From positions 1 through 64,000 of the forward strand of contig DATGLH010000095.1 in assembly GCA_035294225.1 (NCBI GenBank): a stretch of 64,000 bases of DNA, given 5' to 3'. The first letter of the stretch is position 1; each line of letters begins with the position of its first letter. The stretch comes from Trebonia sp035294225. Its GTDB lineage: Bacteria > Actinomycetota > Actinomycetes > Streptosporangiales > Streptosporangiaceae. The notes under the pieces were generated by a model. It searched no databases. It saw only the letters and a program-made list of their open reading frames with translations, and was not told the origin of the DNA. This document shows positions 37,604-45,872 of the stretch, piece by piece. A program made the position numbers and the translations under genes.

Positions 37604-38517
37604 GAACCCGCGCCGGCCTGGCGCTCGCCCTCGGCGCCGCCATCATCAGCGGTTTCGCGGTGTACGCGAACTCCTACGGAGTCCGCGCGTTCGGCGACGC
37701 GACCGTGTACACCACGGCGAAGAACCTGGTCGCCGCCCTCGTGCTGGCCGCGGCGTTGGCGGTCGTGTCCGCGCGGGCGCCGCGCGCGGCCCGGTCCCGC
37801 TACCGGCCCCGCCGGCCCGCGCAGTGGGCCGGGCTCGCCGCCGTCGCCGTCATCGGCGGCAGCGTCCCGTTCGCGCTGTTCTTCGCCGGCCTGGCCCGCG
37901 TCTCCTCGGCCAACGCCGCGTTCATCCAGAAGACGCTGGTGGTCTGGGTGGCGCTGCTCGCGGTGCCGTTGCTGCGCGAGCGGCTGACCGTGTGGCACGC
38001 CGCCGCGATCGCCGGGCTGGTCTGGGGCCAGGCGCTGCTCGGCGGGGGCGTCGGCGGCATCGGCCTCGGCGCCGGCGAGGCGATGATCTTCGCGGCCACC
38101 CTGATGTGGGCCGCCGAGACCGTCGTGGCCAGGAGGCTGCTCGGCGGCCTGCCGGCGCTGACGGTGGCCGCCGCCAGGATGGGCGGGGGCGTGGTCATCC
38201 TGGCCGGCTACACGCTGGCGACGACCGGGTGGGCCGGGCTCGCCGCGACCGGCTGGCACCAGTGGTCGTGGGCGGTCGCGACCGGCCTGATCCTGGCCGC
38301 GTACGTCGGCACCTGGTACGCGGCCCTCGCCCGGGCCGGCGCGGTCGACGTGACGGCGCTGCTGGTCCCGGGCGCGATCATCACCGCGCTGCTCCAGGCG
38401 GGCAGCAGGGCGCTGGAGCCGCAGTGGCCCGGCCTGGCGCTGCTCGCGGCGGGCGCCGTCCTCATCCTGCTGGCGGCGAGGAAGAACACGCGCCCGGCGC
38501 TGGCCGGTGTCCGGTGA
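37600..38517 (+). CDS. EamA/DMT-family transporter
   Basis: This 305-residue membrane protein has about ten hydrophobic segments and two EamA repeats, the first with TVYTTAKNLVAALVLAAAL and ANAAFIQKTLVVWVALLAVP, the second with EAMIFAATLMWAAETVVARR. The family exports amino acids or other metabolites; no substrate can be assigned. It overlaps both neighbours by 4 bases inside the hydrogenase operon, so it may supply or export something linked to that system. Confidence 0.85.
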   Translation: MRTRAGLALALGAAIISGFAVYANSYGVRAFGDATVYTTAKNLVAALVLAAALAVVSARAPRAARSRYRPRRPAQWAGLAAVAVIGGSVPFALFFAGLARVSSANAAFIQKTLVVWVALLAVPLLRERLTVWHAAAIAGLVWGQALLGGGVGGIGLGAGEAMIFAATLMWAAETVVARRLLGGLPALTVAAARMGGGVVILAGYTLATTGWAGLAATGWHQWSWAVATGLILAAYVGTWYAALARAGAVDVTALLVPGAIITALLQAGSRALEPQWPGLALLAAGAVLILLAARKNTRPALAGVR

Positions 38518-39245
38518 CGGCCGGCCCGCTGCTTTTCATCCGCTACGCCTTCCCGCCGAACGAAAGGGGGCTTTGCGGTCCCGCCGACGCCGCTGCCGTG
38601 CGCGGGCACGCCGCGGCGGGGGAGGCCGGCCCGGAGCTGGCACAGCTCGCCAGGGGATTCGCCGGCGCCTGGCCCTACCTGCGGCTGATCGCGGCGGCGA
38701 ACGGGATCGGCGACCCGCTGGACGAGCGGGTCGTCGAGGCGTACTGGGTCGGCAGCGCCCTGCTGGAGAACGTGCGGATGGCCGACTACGGCGCGTTCCT
38801 CGACGAGCGGTTCCGCGGCCGCGCCGGCCGCGGCTGGGCGCCGATCGCCCGGGCGGTCCCGGCCGGCGCGCTGCCGCACCACAGCTTCCACGTGTTCTGC
38901 GTCTACCCCTGGACGGGCCTGCTGCGCGAGGGGCGTACCGAGCCGTCGCTGGGGGTGCTCGACAGCTGCCGCATCAGCTGGGGCCGGGTGCTCGCCACAG
39001 ACCCGCTCGTGGTGCTGCGCCGCCCGCTCACCTGGGACGGCCGCGTGCTCGCCCTCGGCCCCCCGGCCCCGTGCCCCGTGACGGCCGGGTTCGTCGCCGG
39101 CCTGCGCCCCGGTGACTGGGTCAGCCTGCACTGGGGCTGTGTCTGCGACCGCCTGGACCTGACCCGGCTGCGCGCCCTGCGCCGCTACACGGCCCGTCAC
39201 CTGCGCCTCGTTCCCGATGGCCTGGAGCCGGCCCGGCCGGCCTGA
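38514..39245 (+). CDS. Conserved hydrogenase-associated protein (DUF6390-like)
   Basis: This 243-residue cytoplasmic protein starts LLFIRYAFPPNERGLCGPAD and contains AYWVGSALLENV, ALPHHSFHVFCVYPWTG, DSCRISWGRV and DWVSLHWGCVCDRL. It resembles the conserved actinobacterial family, now labelled DUF6390, that co-occurs with hydrogenase genes. Conserved Cys and His residues suggest a metal-related or maturation role (inference). GTG 38514 overlaps the EamA stop. Confidence 0.7.
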   Translation: MTAGPLLFIRYAFPPNERGLCGPADAAAVRGHAAAGEAGPELAQLARGFAGAWPYLRLIAAANGIGDPLDERVVEAYWVGSALLENVRMADYGAFLDERFRGRAGRGWAPIARAVPAGALPHHSFHVFCVYPWTGLLREGRTEPSLGVLDSCRISWGRVLATDPLVVLRRPLTWDGRVLALGPPAPCPVTAGFVAGLRPGDWVSLHWGCVCDRLDLTRLRALRRYTARHLRLVPDGLEPARPA

Positions 39246-39263
39246 CCTCGGCATGCGCGGCCG

Positions 39264-39539
39264 TCAGCTCGCCTTCACGCCGTTTTCCGGCCAGGCGCCC
39301 TGCTCCTCCCGCAGCCGGACGATCTTCCCGGCCGCCGTCAGGGCCAGCGGGTCCGCCTGCGAGCCCTCCGGCACCACCGGTTTTCGCGTCGCCTTGTCGA
39401 GGACCAGGTCAGCCGTCAGCTCATCGGGGCTTTTCCCGACCCGGTAGGTCACCGTCGCGTCCAGTTCCGCGACCTTACGGAAGTAGGCGAGCGCCGCCAT
39501 CGCGCCGTCAGCCCCGCCGGCCGGGGTCTCCCGGGTCAT
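39264..39539 (-). CDS. Small conserved-looking hypothetical protein
   Basis: This 91-residue frame is not recognised. It is rich in charged residues and ordered in appearance (AYFRKVAELDATVTYRVGKSPDEL, PLALTAAGKIVRLREEQGAWP). ATG 39539 overlaps the upstream TPR gene by 32 bases; an alternative ATG at 39500 gives a 7-base gap and 78 residues. It is probably co-transcribed with the TPR gene. Confidence 0.55.
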   Translation of the reverse strand: MTRETPAGGADGAMAALAYFRKVAELDATVTYRVGKSPDELTADLVLDKATRKPVVPEGSQADPLALTAAGKIVRLREEQGAWPENGVKAS

Positions 39540-40416
39540 CCAGCCCGAAACGCTCGCGGAGCATCGAGCACGCCCGCCGGTCGTCCGGATCGCCGGGATC
39601 GACCGCGACGATGTGCATCTCGCTTCCCCGGGTGCGGATGCCCAGCAGCCGGGGAGCGCCGCCGGGCCGCGCCGGCATCCACTCGGCGCCCACGATGTCG
39701 TCCAGGCCGAAGGCGCGGTTCCCGATCGTGACGGTCCCCGGCAGCTTGTACCCCGGGTCGAGGTCTTGCAGGAGCTCGCGCGCCTGCGCCGCCGTCTCAG
39801 CGTCCGCGCCGGCCATGGCCCGCAGGTAGACCTCCCGCGCGGCCCCGATCCGGCCGGGGTCGATCTCCATGAGGCGGCGGTGCGCCCGCCACGCGGTGTC
39901 CCCCCGGAACGGGGGCTCCATGGCCTGCAAGAGCAGCTCGCAGGCGTCGTCCGCCCGCCCCAGGCGGGCCTCCAGGTTCGCCAGGTTGAACAGTGCCTTG
40001 CGGGCGTGCTCGGGATGGCCGGTCCGCATCGCCCGCCGGTAGAAGGTGCGCGCGTCCTCCGCGTTGCCGTGGCTCGCCTCGAATATCCCCAGGTTGAACA
40101 TTGCCTGTGGCGCATGCTCGGGATGGCCGGTCGCAATGGTGCGCTTGAAGGCGCTGCGGGCCTCCTCGTCGCGGCCGGCCGACGCCTCGAGCACGGCCAG
40201 GTTGGACAGCGCCATCGCGGAGTAGTCGGGATGTTTCGCCGCTACCGCCTGCTCGAAGGCGTCGCGCGCCGCGTCGGTGTTGCCTTCCTGGCGTTCCAGG
40301 GAGCCCAGGTCGAACCAGGCCGCGGCTACCTCGTCAGGGTCGCCGCCCGCGATCGCGCGGCGCAGTTCGTCCCGGGACCTGCCTGGCCCGGCGGCTTCGT
40401 ATGACCGGTTCATCAT
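39508..40416 (-). CDS. TPR-repeat protein
   Basis: This 302-residue protein has four to five tetratricopeptide-like repeats of about 36 residues (AAWFDLGSLERQEGNTDAA, AMALSNLAVLEASAGRDEEA, AMFNLGIFEASHGNAEDA, ALFNLANLEARLGRADDA), each followed by a (T)GHPEHA-type turn. The C-terminal third (about 205-302) is a separate beta-rich domain (KLPGTVTIGNRAFGLDDIVGAEW). TPRs mediate protein contacts; the partner is unknown. ATG 40416 is chosen because the long open frame upstream has no TPR character and passes through repeats. Confidence 0.78.
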   Translation of the reverse strand: MMNRSYEAAGPGRSRDELRRAIAGGDPDEVAAAWFDLGSLERQEGNTDAARDAFEQAVAAKHPDYSAMALSNLAVLEASAGRDEEARSAFKRTIATGHPEHAPQAMFNLGIFEASHGNAEDARTFYRRAMRTGHPEHARKALFNLANLEARLGRADDACELLLQAMEPPFRGDTAWRAHRRLMEIDPGRIGAAREVYLRAMAGADAETAAQARELLQDLDPGYKLPGTVTIGNRAFGLDDIVGAEWMPARPGGAPRLLGIRTRGSEMHIVAVDPGDPDDRRACSMLRERFGLDDPGDPGRRG

Positions 40417-40512
40417 GCATCCATGATCCACCGGCGCGCCCGTGCGGGACGGCCGTTTGCCCCGGCCGGTGCCGGCGAGACCCGGCCGGCAGGCGCCGAT
40501 AGGGTGAGGTCC

Positions 40513-40827
40513 GTGAACGTTACTGCCACGGTTCCCTCCTCCGCCGTCGCCGCCGCCGGGCTCGCGGGCGGGTTCCTCGCCGCGCGGCTGACCGGTCGGC
40601 GTGAGCTTGGCGGCGCCTTGTTCGCCGCGGCCGGCGCATGGTGCGCGCGGGACTGGTACCAGGCCTCCGGGCCCGCTGCCGCGGTCGGCCTGAGCGTGCT
40701 CTACGCGGGAGCGATGGGCGCCTCGCACCCGCTGGCCAAGCGGATCGGCGCCTGGCCGTCGGTCGCCGCGGTCACGGCCGCTACCGTGGCGGCCGCCGAG
40801 CTGGTGACCCGGTCGGTCACCCGCTGA
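40513..40827 (+). CDS. Small membrane protein
   Basis: This 104-residue protein has about three hydrophobic segments (AVAAAGLAGGFLAARL, LGGALFAAAGAWCARDWY, AAAVGLSVLYAGAMGASHPLA) and a C-terminal amphipathic helix. It is not recognised beyond being membrane-bound. GTG 40513 follows GTGAGG. It is divergent from the TPR gene. Confidence 0.65.
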   Translation: MNVTATVPSSAVAAAGLAGGFLAARLTGRRELGGALFAAAGAWCARDWYQASGPAAAVGLSVLYAGAMGASHPLAKRIGAWPSVAAVTAATVAAAELVTRSVTR

Positions 40828-40840
40828 CCGGTTCAGGCGG

Positions 40841-40905
40841 CAAGCGGCCCGGGGCGGGCAGACAAGCGGCCCGGGGCGGGCAGACAAGCGGCCCGGGGGC
40901 GGGCA
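40841..40905. repeat. 22-bp tandem repeat, three copies
   Basis: CAAGCGGCCCGGGGCGGGCAGA begins at 40841, 40863 and 40885, directly after the small membrane-protein gene. A second array, an 18-base unit AGCGCCGCGGTCCGTACC repeated at 40970 and 40988, follows within the same intergenic region. Confidence 0.85.
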
Positions 40906-40924
40906 AAAAACAGGTAAATCAGCG

Positions 40925-41265
40925 GCCCTGGAGCGCGTGAAGGCACTCAGCATGGCTCCGGCGGAGCACAGCGCCGCGGTCCGTACCAGCGCCGCGGTCC
41001 GTACCAGGGTGGCGCCGGCGCCGTAGCAGATGGCCGATCCAGCGATCGAGAGCGGCGCGGTGCCGGCCAGGGCCGTGACCGCCGCGGCGCTCAGCATCGC
41101 CGGGAGCGTGGCGAGGGCCCGGGTCCCAGGTCTGGTGCCGATTAGCCGGCTCCGCAGCAGGGGCGCGGCGACGGCGGCGAGGCCGGGCAGTGCCCAGGTG
41201 AATGTGATCGGGGCGATGCCGGCATGCCGGGCGGCCAGGTACGCCGACAGGCCCGGGGAAGCCAT
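40925..41265 (-). pseudogene. Probable relic of a major-facilitator transporter
   Basis: In this minus-strand frame the translation SAYLAARHAGIAPITFTWAL, then GLAAVAAPLLRSRLIGTRP and ALAGTAPLSIAGSAICYGAG reads like two or three consecutive helices of an MFS permease of the YbfB type. It lacks a proper start, stop and the remaining helices, and runs into tandem repeats at 40970-41005. The flanks 40906-40924 and 41266-41491 show no gene. Confidence 0.35.
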
Positions 41266-41491
41266 GCGGCAGCACCGCTACCGGATGCGGGCCCGGCCCC
41301 GCCGGGACGTGCAATACGCCGGCAGCGCCGCGCCGCCGCTGTCAACGGCCAGCGCGGGCGTGGTCGCCGGCCACCGCCGTGCCCCTGGGGCAGCCCGGCA
41401 GGCCAAGCTCGCCGCGCTTACCCTGCTCCGCGCGAGTACCCCCGCCCGGCGGCCGGCTAGTCAGGGCATCGCCGACGGTGACGCGCCCGCG

Positions 41492-42115
41492 TCAGGCGGC
41501 GCCGAAGTCGAGGCCCCGGGGCTCGGGGGCCAGCGGCCTCTTCGCGGTCCGGGTGACGGGCACGTCGGCGCCGACGACCTCGAAACGCGGCCGGGCAAGG
41601 TCCACCGCCCCGGCTCCGGCCAGCAGCACGCCGAAGTGCACGGATGCCGCGTCCTCGCCGACGTCGAGCACGTTGGCCGCCTCCGTCCAGGCGGTGGTTC
41701 CGCGAAGCGGCCGGTCCTGCATGTTGTCGAGCACCCTGGCGCCGTTCGCCGTGTCCACCCGCAGCCAGGCGCCGGCCCAGTCCGTGATCTCCTGGCCCCT
41801 GATCATGGCGCTGAAGCGCACCCGGCGGCCCCGGTAGCGCGCCGCGTCGATGCTTTGCATGACGGTACCGAAGCCGCCCGCCGACCCGTCGGCGCGCAGT
41901 CGCAGCCGTATCACGCGCTTGCCGTCGTAGGCACAGGCCCTCGGCAGCAGCCCGGCCTCGTAATCGGCCGGGCGGCTTCCGGCCATGTGCCATCCGTCTG
42001 GCAGCGGATCCAGCCCGGCCTCGCCGAGCAGGGCGGTCAGCGCCTGGGTGTAGTTCTCGCCGGTCTGCGCCATGCGGGCGCGGACCAGCCGCTTGAGATC
42101 CTTGTGCCGCGGCAC
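41492..42115 (-). CDS. Jelly-roll (carbohydrate-binding-like) domain protein with short N-terminal helical motif
   Basis: This 207-residue protein starts with a helical motif common in actinobacteria (KDLKRLVRARMAQTGENYTQAL). The rest is a jelly-roll: ADYEAGLLP, GFGTVMQSIDAARYRGRRVRF, WAGAWLRVDT, LDNMQDRPLRGTTAWTEAANVLDVG and HFGVLLAGAGAVDLARPRF. The same domain follows AraC-type DNA-binding regions in other bacteria, where it may sense ligands. No DNA-binding domain is seen here. GTG 42115 follows GGAGG at 8 bases. Confidence 0.72.
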   Translation of the reverse strand: MPRHKDLKRLVRARMAQTGENYTQALTALLGEAGLDPLPDGWHMAGSRPADYEAGLLPRACAYDGKRVIRLRLRADGSAGGFGTVMQSIDAARYRGRRVRFSAMIRGQEITDWAGAWLRVDTANGARVLDNMQDRPLRGTTAWTEAANVLDVGEDAASVHFGVLLAGAGAVDLARPRFEVVGADVPVTRTAKRPLAPEPRGLDFGAA

Positions 42116-42405
42116 GATAACAGCCTCCGTCCCGGTGGCCGCCCCAACGCTCCGGGACCGGAGCCGGCCAGACGGAAGTCCCGCGTGCTGCAAGGTACCG
42201 GTCCGGGAGTACGCCCCCCTTCGGCCTGACGATGACCCCGTTGGGGAAGGGCCGCCGGCCTCGGCGCTGGACCGCGCGGCCCCCATTATGACCGAGCGCG
42301 GGCCCGCCGTCAACGGCGGCCGCCTGACCGGCCCGGGGAGGTGACCAACGCCTCTGGCACGGCGCCCGTACCGGGGCACACTATGGAGCTGGGAGGTGTT
42401 GCGAG

Positions 42406-42879
42406 ATGACGAGCGCCGTCAGGCGAAGCGTGCCTCCGCCCGGCCTGACCAAGATGGCCAACCCAGTGGTGTCCCTGCTGCTGCGCTCGCCGCTGCACGG
42501 ACTGCTGGACTCCTCCGTCCTGCTGCTGCACGTGACCGGCCGCAAGACCGGACGCCGGTACGACATCCCGGTCGGCTACGCCGAGGCCGGCGGGCGGCTG
42601 ACGGTCGTCACCATCGCCCCGTGGCGGGTCAACCTCCGCGGCGGGGCGGACGTGGAGGTGACGCTGCGAGGCTGCCGGCGGCCCATGCACGCGCTGCTCA
42701 CCGAGGATCCGGCGGCGGTGGCGGTCGCCTATCAGGACGCCATCGGGCGCCTCGGCTGGGACAGGGCACGACGCCGCCTTGGCCTGTCCACCCGGGACGG
42801 CCGGCCGCCCACGGTGCTGGAGCTCAAGGACGCCGCCCGTGAGTACGGGTGGTCGGCCATCACGCTCACGCCACGGTGA
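42406..42879 (+). CDS. Deazaflavin (F420)-dependent nitroreductase-family oxidoreductase
   Basis: This 157-residue split-barrel protein resembles Ddn and related PNPOx-like enzymes: LLLHVTGRKTGRRYDIPVGY, VVTIAPWRVNLRGGADVEVTL and a C-terminal AITLTPR strand. The RKTGR motif marks the F420-binding group. Such enzymes reduce quinones or nitro compounds and protect against oxidative stress. ATG 42406 follows GGGAGG. A strong palindrome lies just after the stop. Confidence 0.82.
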   Translation: MTSAVRRSVPPPGLTKMANPVVSLLLRSPLHGLLDSSVLLLHVTGRKTGRRYDIPVGYAEAGGRLTVVTIAPWRVNLRGGADVEVTLRGCRRPMHALLTEDPAAVAVAYQDAIGRLGWDRARRRLGLSTRDGRPPTVLELKDAAREYGWSAITLTPR

Positions 42880-42885
42880 CCGGCG

Positions 42886-42913
42886 CGCCGCGGGGACCTT
42901 AGTCCCCGCGGCG
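42886..42913. promoter_or_regulatory. 12-bp-stem palindrome: DosR-type box or terminator
   Basis: CGCCGCGGGGAC, loop CTTA, GTCCCCGCGGCG is a perfect palindrome starting 7 bases after the oxidoreductase stop. As RNA it is a strong hairpin and could terminate transcription. Its core GGGACCTTAGTCCC also matches the symmetrical DosR consensus GGGACTWWAGTCCC at all but one position, about 240 bases before gap. The two readings cannot be separated from sequence. Confidence 0.65.
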
Positions 42914-43143
42914 GGAGCGGTTCGCCCGTGCCGCGCGGCCGCGGCCGGCGCTGGACTGGAATCGTGAGCGTGCGGCCCGCCGCCAGCGGCCCGGGGGTCC
43001 GGCAGGGCGGGCAGGCCCGGCTCGCCGGCCTGCCGTTCCGGGCCGGCCTGGGAAGCGCCCCTGCCGGAGCATCGTAACCGGTGCCAGACGCCACCGTACG
43101 TTCGGCGAAAACATGTCCTTGCCCAGCTGAGAGAGGATCGGCG

Positions 43144-44145
43144 ATGGTCACGAGGGTAGGAATCAACGGGTTCGGGCGGATCGGGCGGGCGTTCGCGCGC
43201 TACGCGCTCCAGCGGACCGACCTGGAGGTGCTGGCGGTCAACGACATCACCGACGCGCGGACGCTGGCGCACCTGCTCGAGTTCGACTCCACGTACGGGC
43301 GGCTGCACCGGGTGGTCGGCCACACGGCCGGCGCGATCACGGTCGACGGGCGGGAGATCCCCGTGCTCGCCGAACGCGACCCGGCGCGGATCGACTGGGC
43401 GGCCTACGGCGTGGAGGTCGTCATCGAGTCGACGGGCAAGTTCCGCACCAGGGACCAGGCGGCACTGCACCTGAAGGGCGGCGCGAAGAAGGTCCTCATC
43501 TCCGCCCCCGGCAAGGGCGTGGACGCCACGATCGTCATGGGCGTCAACGACGACACCTATGACCCGGTGAAACACGACGTCATCTCCAACGCGTCGTGCA
43601 CCACGAACTGCGTGGCGCCGATGGCGAAGGTGCTGCACGACGCGTTCGGCATCGAGCGCGGGTTCATGACCACCATTCACGCCTACACCGGTGACCAGAT
43701 GCTGCTCGACGGGCCGCACAAGGACCTGCGCCGCGCCCGGTCGGCGGCGGTCAACATCGTGCCGACCACCACCGGCGCGGCCCGGGCCACCGGCGAGGTG
43801 ATCCCCGCGCTGAAGGGCCGCCTGGACGGCGTGGCGGTCCGGGTCCCGGTGGAGGACGGCTCGCTGACCGACCTCGCCGTGGTGCTCGCCAGGCCGGTGA
43901 CGGCGGAGGAGGTCAACGAGGCGTTCCGCGCGGCCGCCGCCGGCCGGCTGGCCGGGGTGCTGCGCTACAGCACCGCCGCGCTGGTGTCGCGGGACGTCAT
44001 CGGCGACAGGGCCTCGTGCGTGTTCGACTCCGCGCTGACCGCGGCGTCGGGGCCGCTGGCCAAGGTGTTCGGCTGGTACGACAACGAGTGGGGCTACTCG
44101 TGCCGGCTGGCCGACCTGGCGGTGCTCGTCGGCACCAGGCTCTGA
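43144..44145 (+). CDS. gap: Glyceraldehyde-3-phosphate dehydrogenase, type I
   Basis: This 333-residue glycolytic enzyme has the NAD motif VGINGFGRIGRAF, the catalytic SNASCTTNC (Cys152), HAYTGDQMLLDGPHKDLRRAR and the C-terminal WYDNEWGYSCRLADL. It forms 1,3-bisphosphoglycerate. It is isolated, not next to pgk/tpi, so it may be a second isoenzyme. ATG 43144 follows GAGAGAGG. The 264-base upstream gap holds the palindrome at 42886 and GC-rich DNA without a clear gene. Confidence 0.95.
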   Translation: MVTRVGINGFGRIGRAFARYALQRTDLEVLAVNDITDARTLAHLLEFDSTYGRLHRVVGHTAGAITVDGREIPVLAERDPARIDWAAYGVEVVIESTGKFRTRDQAALHLKGGAKKVLISAPGKGVDATIVMGVNDDTYDPVKHDVISNASCTTNCVAPMAKVLHDAFGIERGFMTTIHAYTGDQMLLDGPHKDLRRARSAAVNIVPTTTGAARATGEVIPALKGRLDGVAVRVPVEDGSLTDLAVVLARPVTAEEVNEAFRAAAAGRLAGVLRYSTAALVSRDVIGDRASCVFDSALTAASGPLAKVFGWYDNEWGYSCRLADLAVLVGTRL

Positions 44146-44162
44146 CCTGCCGCCCGGTGCCG

Positions 44163-44969
44163 CTACGGCTTGCGCGCCACCCCGCCGTAGACGTTGACCT
44201 CGGCAGGCGCCGGAAGCGGCTCGCCGGCCGGCCGCCATCGCGACACCAGGACCACGCCGGGCGGCACCAGGTCGAGGCCGGAGAAGGCGAGCGCCGCGAA
44301 CTCGTCCGAATCGCGGAGCTGGCCCCGCAGGCCGGCCCTGAGGAAGGTGCTCGCCCCCGAGCTCACCCCGGCCTGGTCGTGCTCCGCGGTGACGTGCGAG
44401 GCGACAAGATAGCTCCCGGAGGGCAGCGCGTCCAGCAGGGTCGCCACGATCTCCGCGGGCTTGTCCTCATCGGTCAGGAAGTGCAAGATGCCGACGAGTA
44501 TCAGCCCGGCCGGCTGGCTGAAATCCAGCACCTCCCGTGTCGCCGGGTTCGCCAGGATGCCCTGCGGGTCCCGCAGGTCGGCATGGATGTAGGCGGTGCG
44601 CCCCTCCGGCGATGAGGTCAGCAGCGCCCGCGCGTGCGCGAGGACCAGCGGGTCGTTGTCGACGTAGACGACCCGGCAGGACGGCGCGGCCCGCTGCGCG
44701 ATCTCGTGCACGTTGTCCGTGGTCGGCAGCCCCGTCCCGATATCGAGGAACTGCCGGATGCCCGCCTCCGCCGCGAGGTACCTGACCGCGCGGCCGAGGA
44801 ACTTGCGCTGCTCGCGCGCGCCCACGCGGGCGGACGGCCAGGCCCGCAGCGCCTTCTCGGCCGTCTCGCGGTCCGCGGCGAAGTGGTTCTTCCCGCCGAG
44901 GTAGTAGTCATAGATCCGGGCCGCGTGCGGCCTGGAGGTGTCGATTTCGGGGATGCCCGTCTCGTCCAT
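44163..44969 (-). CDS. DUF574-family SAM-dependent methyltransferase
   Basis: This 268-residue protein belongs to the actinobacteria-restricted PF04672 family: RIYDYYLGGKNHFAADRE, FLDIGTGLPTTDNVHEIA (SAM site), VVYVDNDPLVLAHARALL and LILVGILHFLTDED. Family members are numerous in this phylum and have largely unknown substrates. It is convergent with gap, with only 17 bases between stops. Confidence 0.92.
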   Translation of the reverse strand: MDETGIPEIDTSRPHAARIYDYYLGGKNHFAADRETAEKALRAWPSARVGAREQRKFLGRAVRYLAAEAGIRQFLDIGTGLPTTDNVHEIAQRAAPSCRVVYVDNDPLVLAHARALLTSSPEGRTAYIHADLRDPQGILANPATREVLDFSQPAGLILVGILHFLTDEDKPAEIVATLLDALPSGSYLVASHVTAEHDQAGVSSGASTFLRAGLRGQLRDSDEFAALAFSGLDLVPPGVVLVSRWRPAGEPLPAPAEVNVYGGVARKP

Positions 44970-45357
44970 GCTAGTGGCCGATTCTACGGCTTTGCGTGGC
45001 GGTCCCGCGACGGCTCCCGAAGCCGCCGCGGGAACCAGGCGCCGCGGGGACCAGGCGCGGGCTGCTGCGCCGCGGGCTGCTGCGCCGCGGGCTGCTGCGC
45101 CGCGGCGACCCGGCGGGCGCCGGGCGTGCCCGGACGGCGCGGCGCCGTCCGGCGGGGCGGCCCGGGAAACCCGGCAAAATCTTTGCGGCTGGTTAACGTC
45201 GCAGGCGGCCGCATAATCGCGGGAGGGCGGTCATTCACCGCGGTGACGGGCTAATCGGAGGGCTTCGCCCGATAATAGCCTTTGGAAGGCACGCAGAAGT
45301 GACGGGCCGACGAGTGAAACCCGGTAACCCGCCACCTGCTGCGTAGCCTAATCGATT
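44970..45357. other. Intergenic region with 15-bp tandem repeat
   Basis: GCTGCTGCGCCGCGG is repeated exactly at 45061, 45076 and 45091. The remainder (45180-45350) has normal-looking, less GC-rich sequence without an open gene. It lies downstream of the cold-shock gene and upstream of the methyltransferase gene. Confidence 0.55.
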
Positions 45358-45377
45358 GGCCGGGTAATGGCCCGGCC
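45358..45377 (-). terminator. Hairpin after cold-shock gene
   Basis: GGCCGGG (45358-45364), loop TAATGG, CCCGGCC (45371-45377) forms a perfect 7-bp stem starting 18 bases after the cold-shock gene stop on the minus strand. Confidence 0.5.
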
Positions 45378-45395
45378 GGTTTGCCTAAGTGGTTG

Positions 45396-45599
45396 TCAGA
45401 GCGCCCGCACCTGCGCGGCCTGCGGACCCTTCGGCCCCTGGGTCACGTTGTACTCGACCTTCTGGTTCTCCTCGAGCGTGCGGTACCCGGTCGCCTCGAT
45501 CGCGGAGAAGTGGACGAAGACGTCCGCGCCGCCGTCATCGGGGGCGATGAAACCAAAGCCCTTGTCCGGGTTGAACCACTTTACGGTCCCCTGAGCCAT
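45396..45599 (-). CDS. Cold-shock protein (CspA family)
   Basis: This 67-residue OB-fold RNA chaperone has both RNP motifs, KGFGFI and DVFVHFSAI, and the family start MAQGTVKWFNPDKG. Length is standard. The less GC-rich stretch 45600-45780 upstream on the minus strand can be the long 5' leader usual for these genes. A DEAD-box helicase gene lies upstream on the same strand, a natural RNA-remodelling partner. Confidence 0.95.
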   Translation of the reverse strand: MAQGTVKWFNPDKGFGFIAPDDGGADVFVHFSAIEATGYRTLEENQKVEYNVTQGPKGPQAAQVRAL

Positions 45600-45793
45600 T
45601 TCGCTATATGTCCTTCTAGACGTACCTGTGACCCGCGCACTTCGCGCGGATCTGCTGCGGGATGCGCACCCTATACCAGCTCTGTGCGCCGATCCGTAAA
45701 CACCCGTTACAAAACCCGGATGAATTGCGATCGCAAAGTCCGGCAACAGCTGAAGTCAATCTACCCCATCTCACGGCAAGGATCGGCAACCTT

Positions 45794-45859
45794 GCGGCGA
45801 AAGTTGGCTGACTGTCACGGACGCGGGCGGCGAAAGTTGGCTGACTGTCACGCACGCGG
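45794..45859. repeat. 33-bp tandem duplication
   Basis: A 33-base unit beginning GCGGCGAAAGTTGGCTGACT occurs at 45794 and 45827 with one mismatch. It lies just beyond the helicase stop, in the helicase-cold shock gene gap. Confidence 0.85.
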
Positions 45860-45872
45860 ACCGCAAGATATG

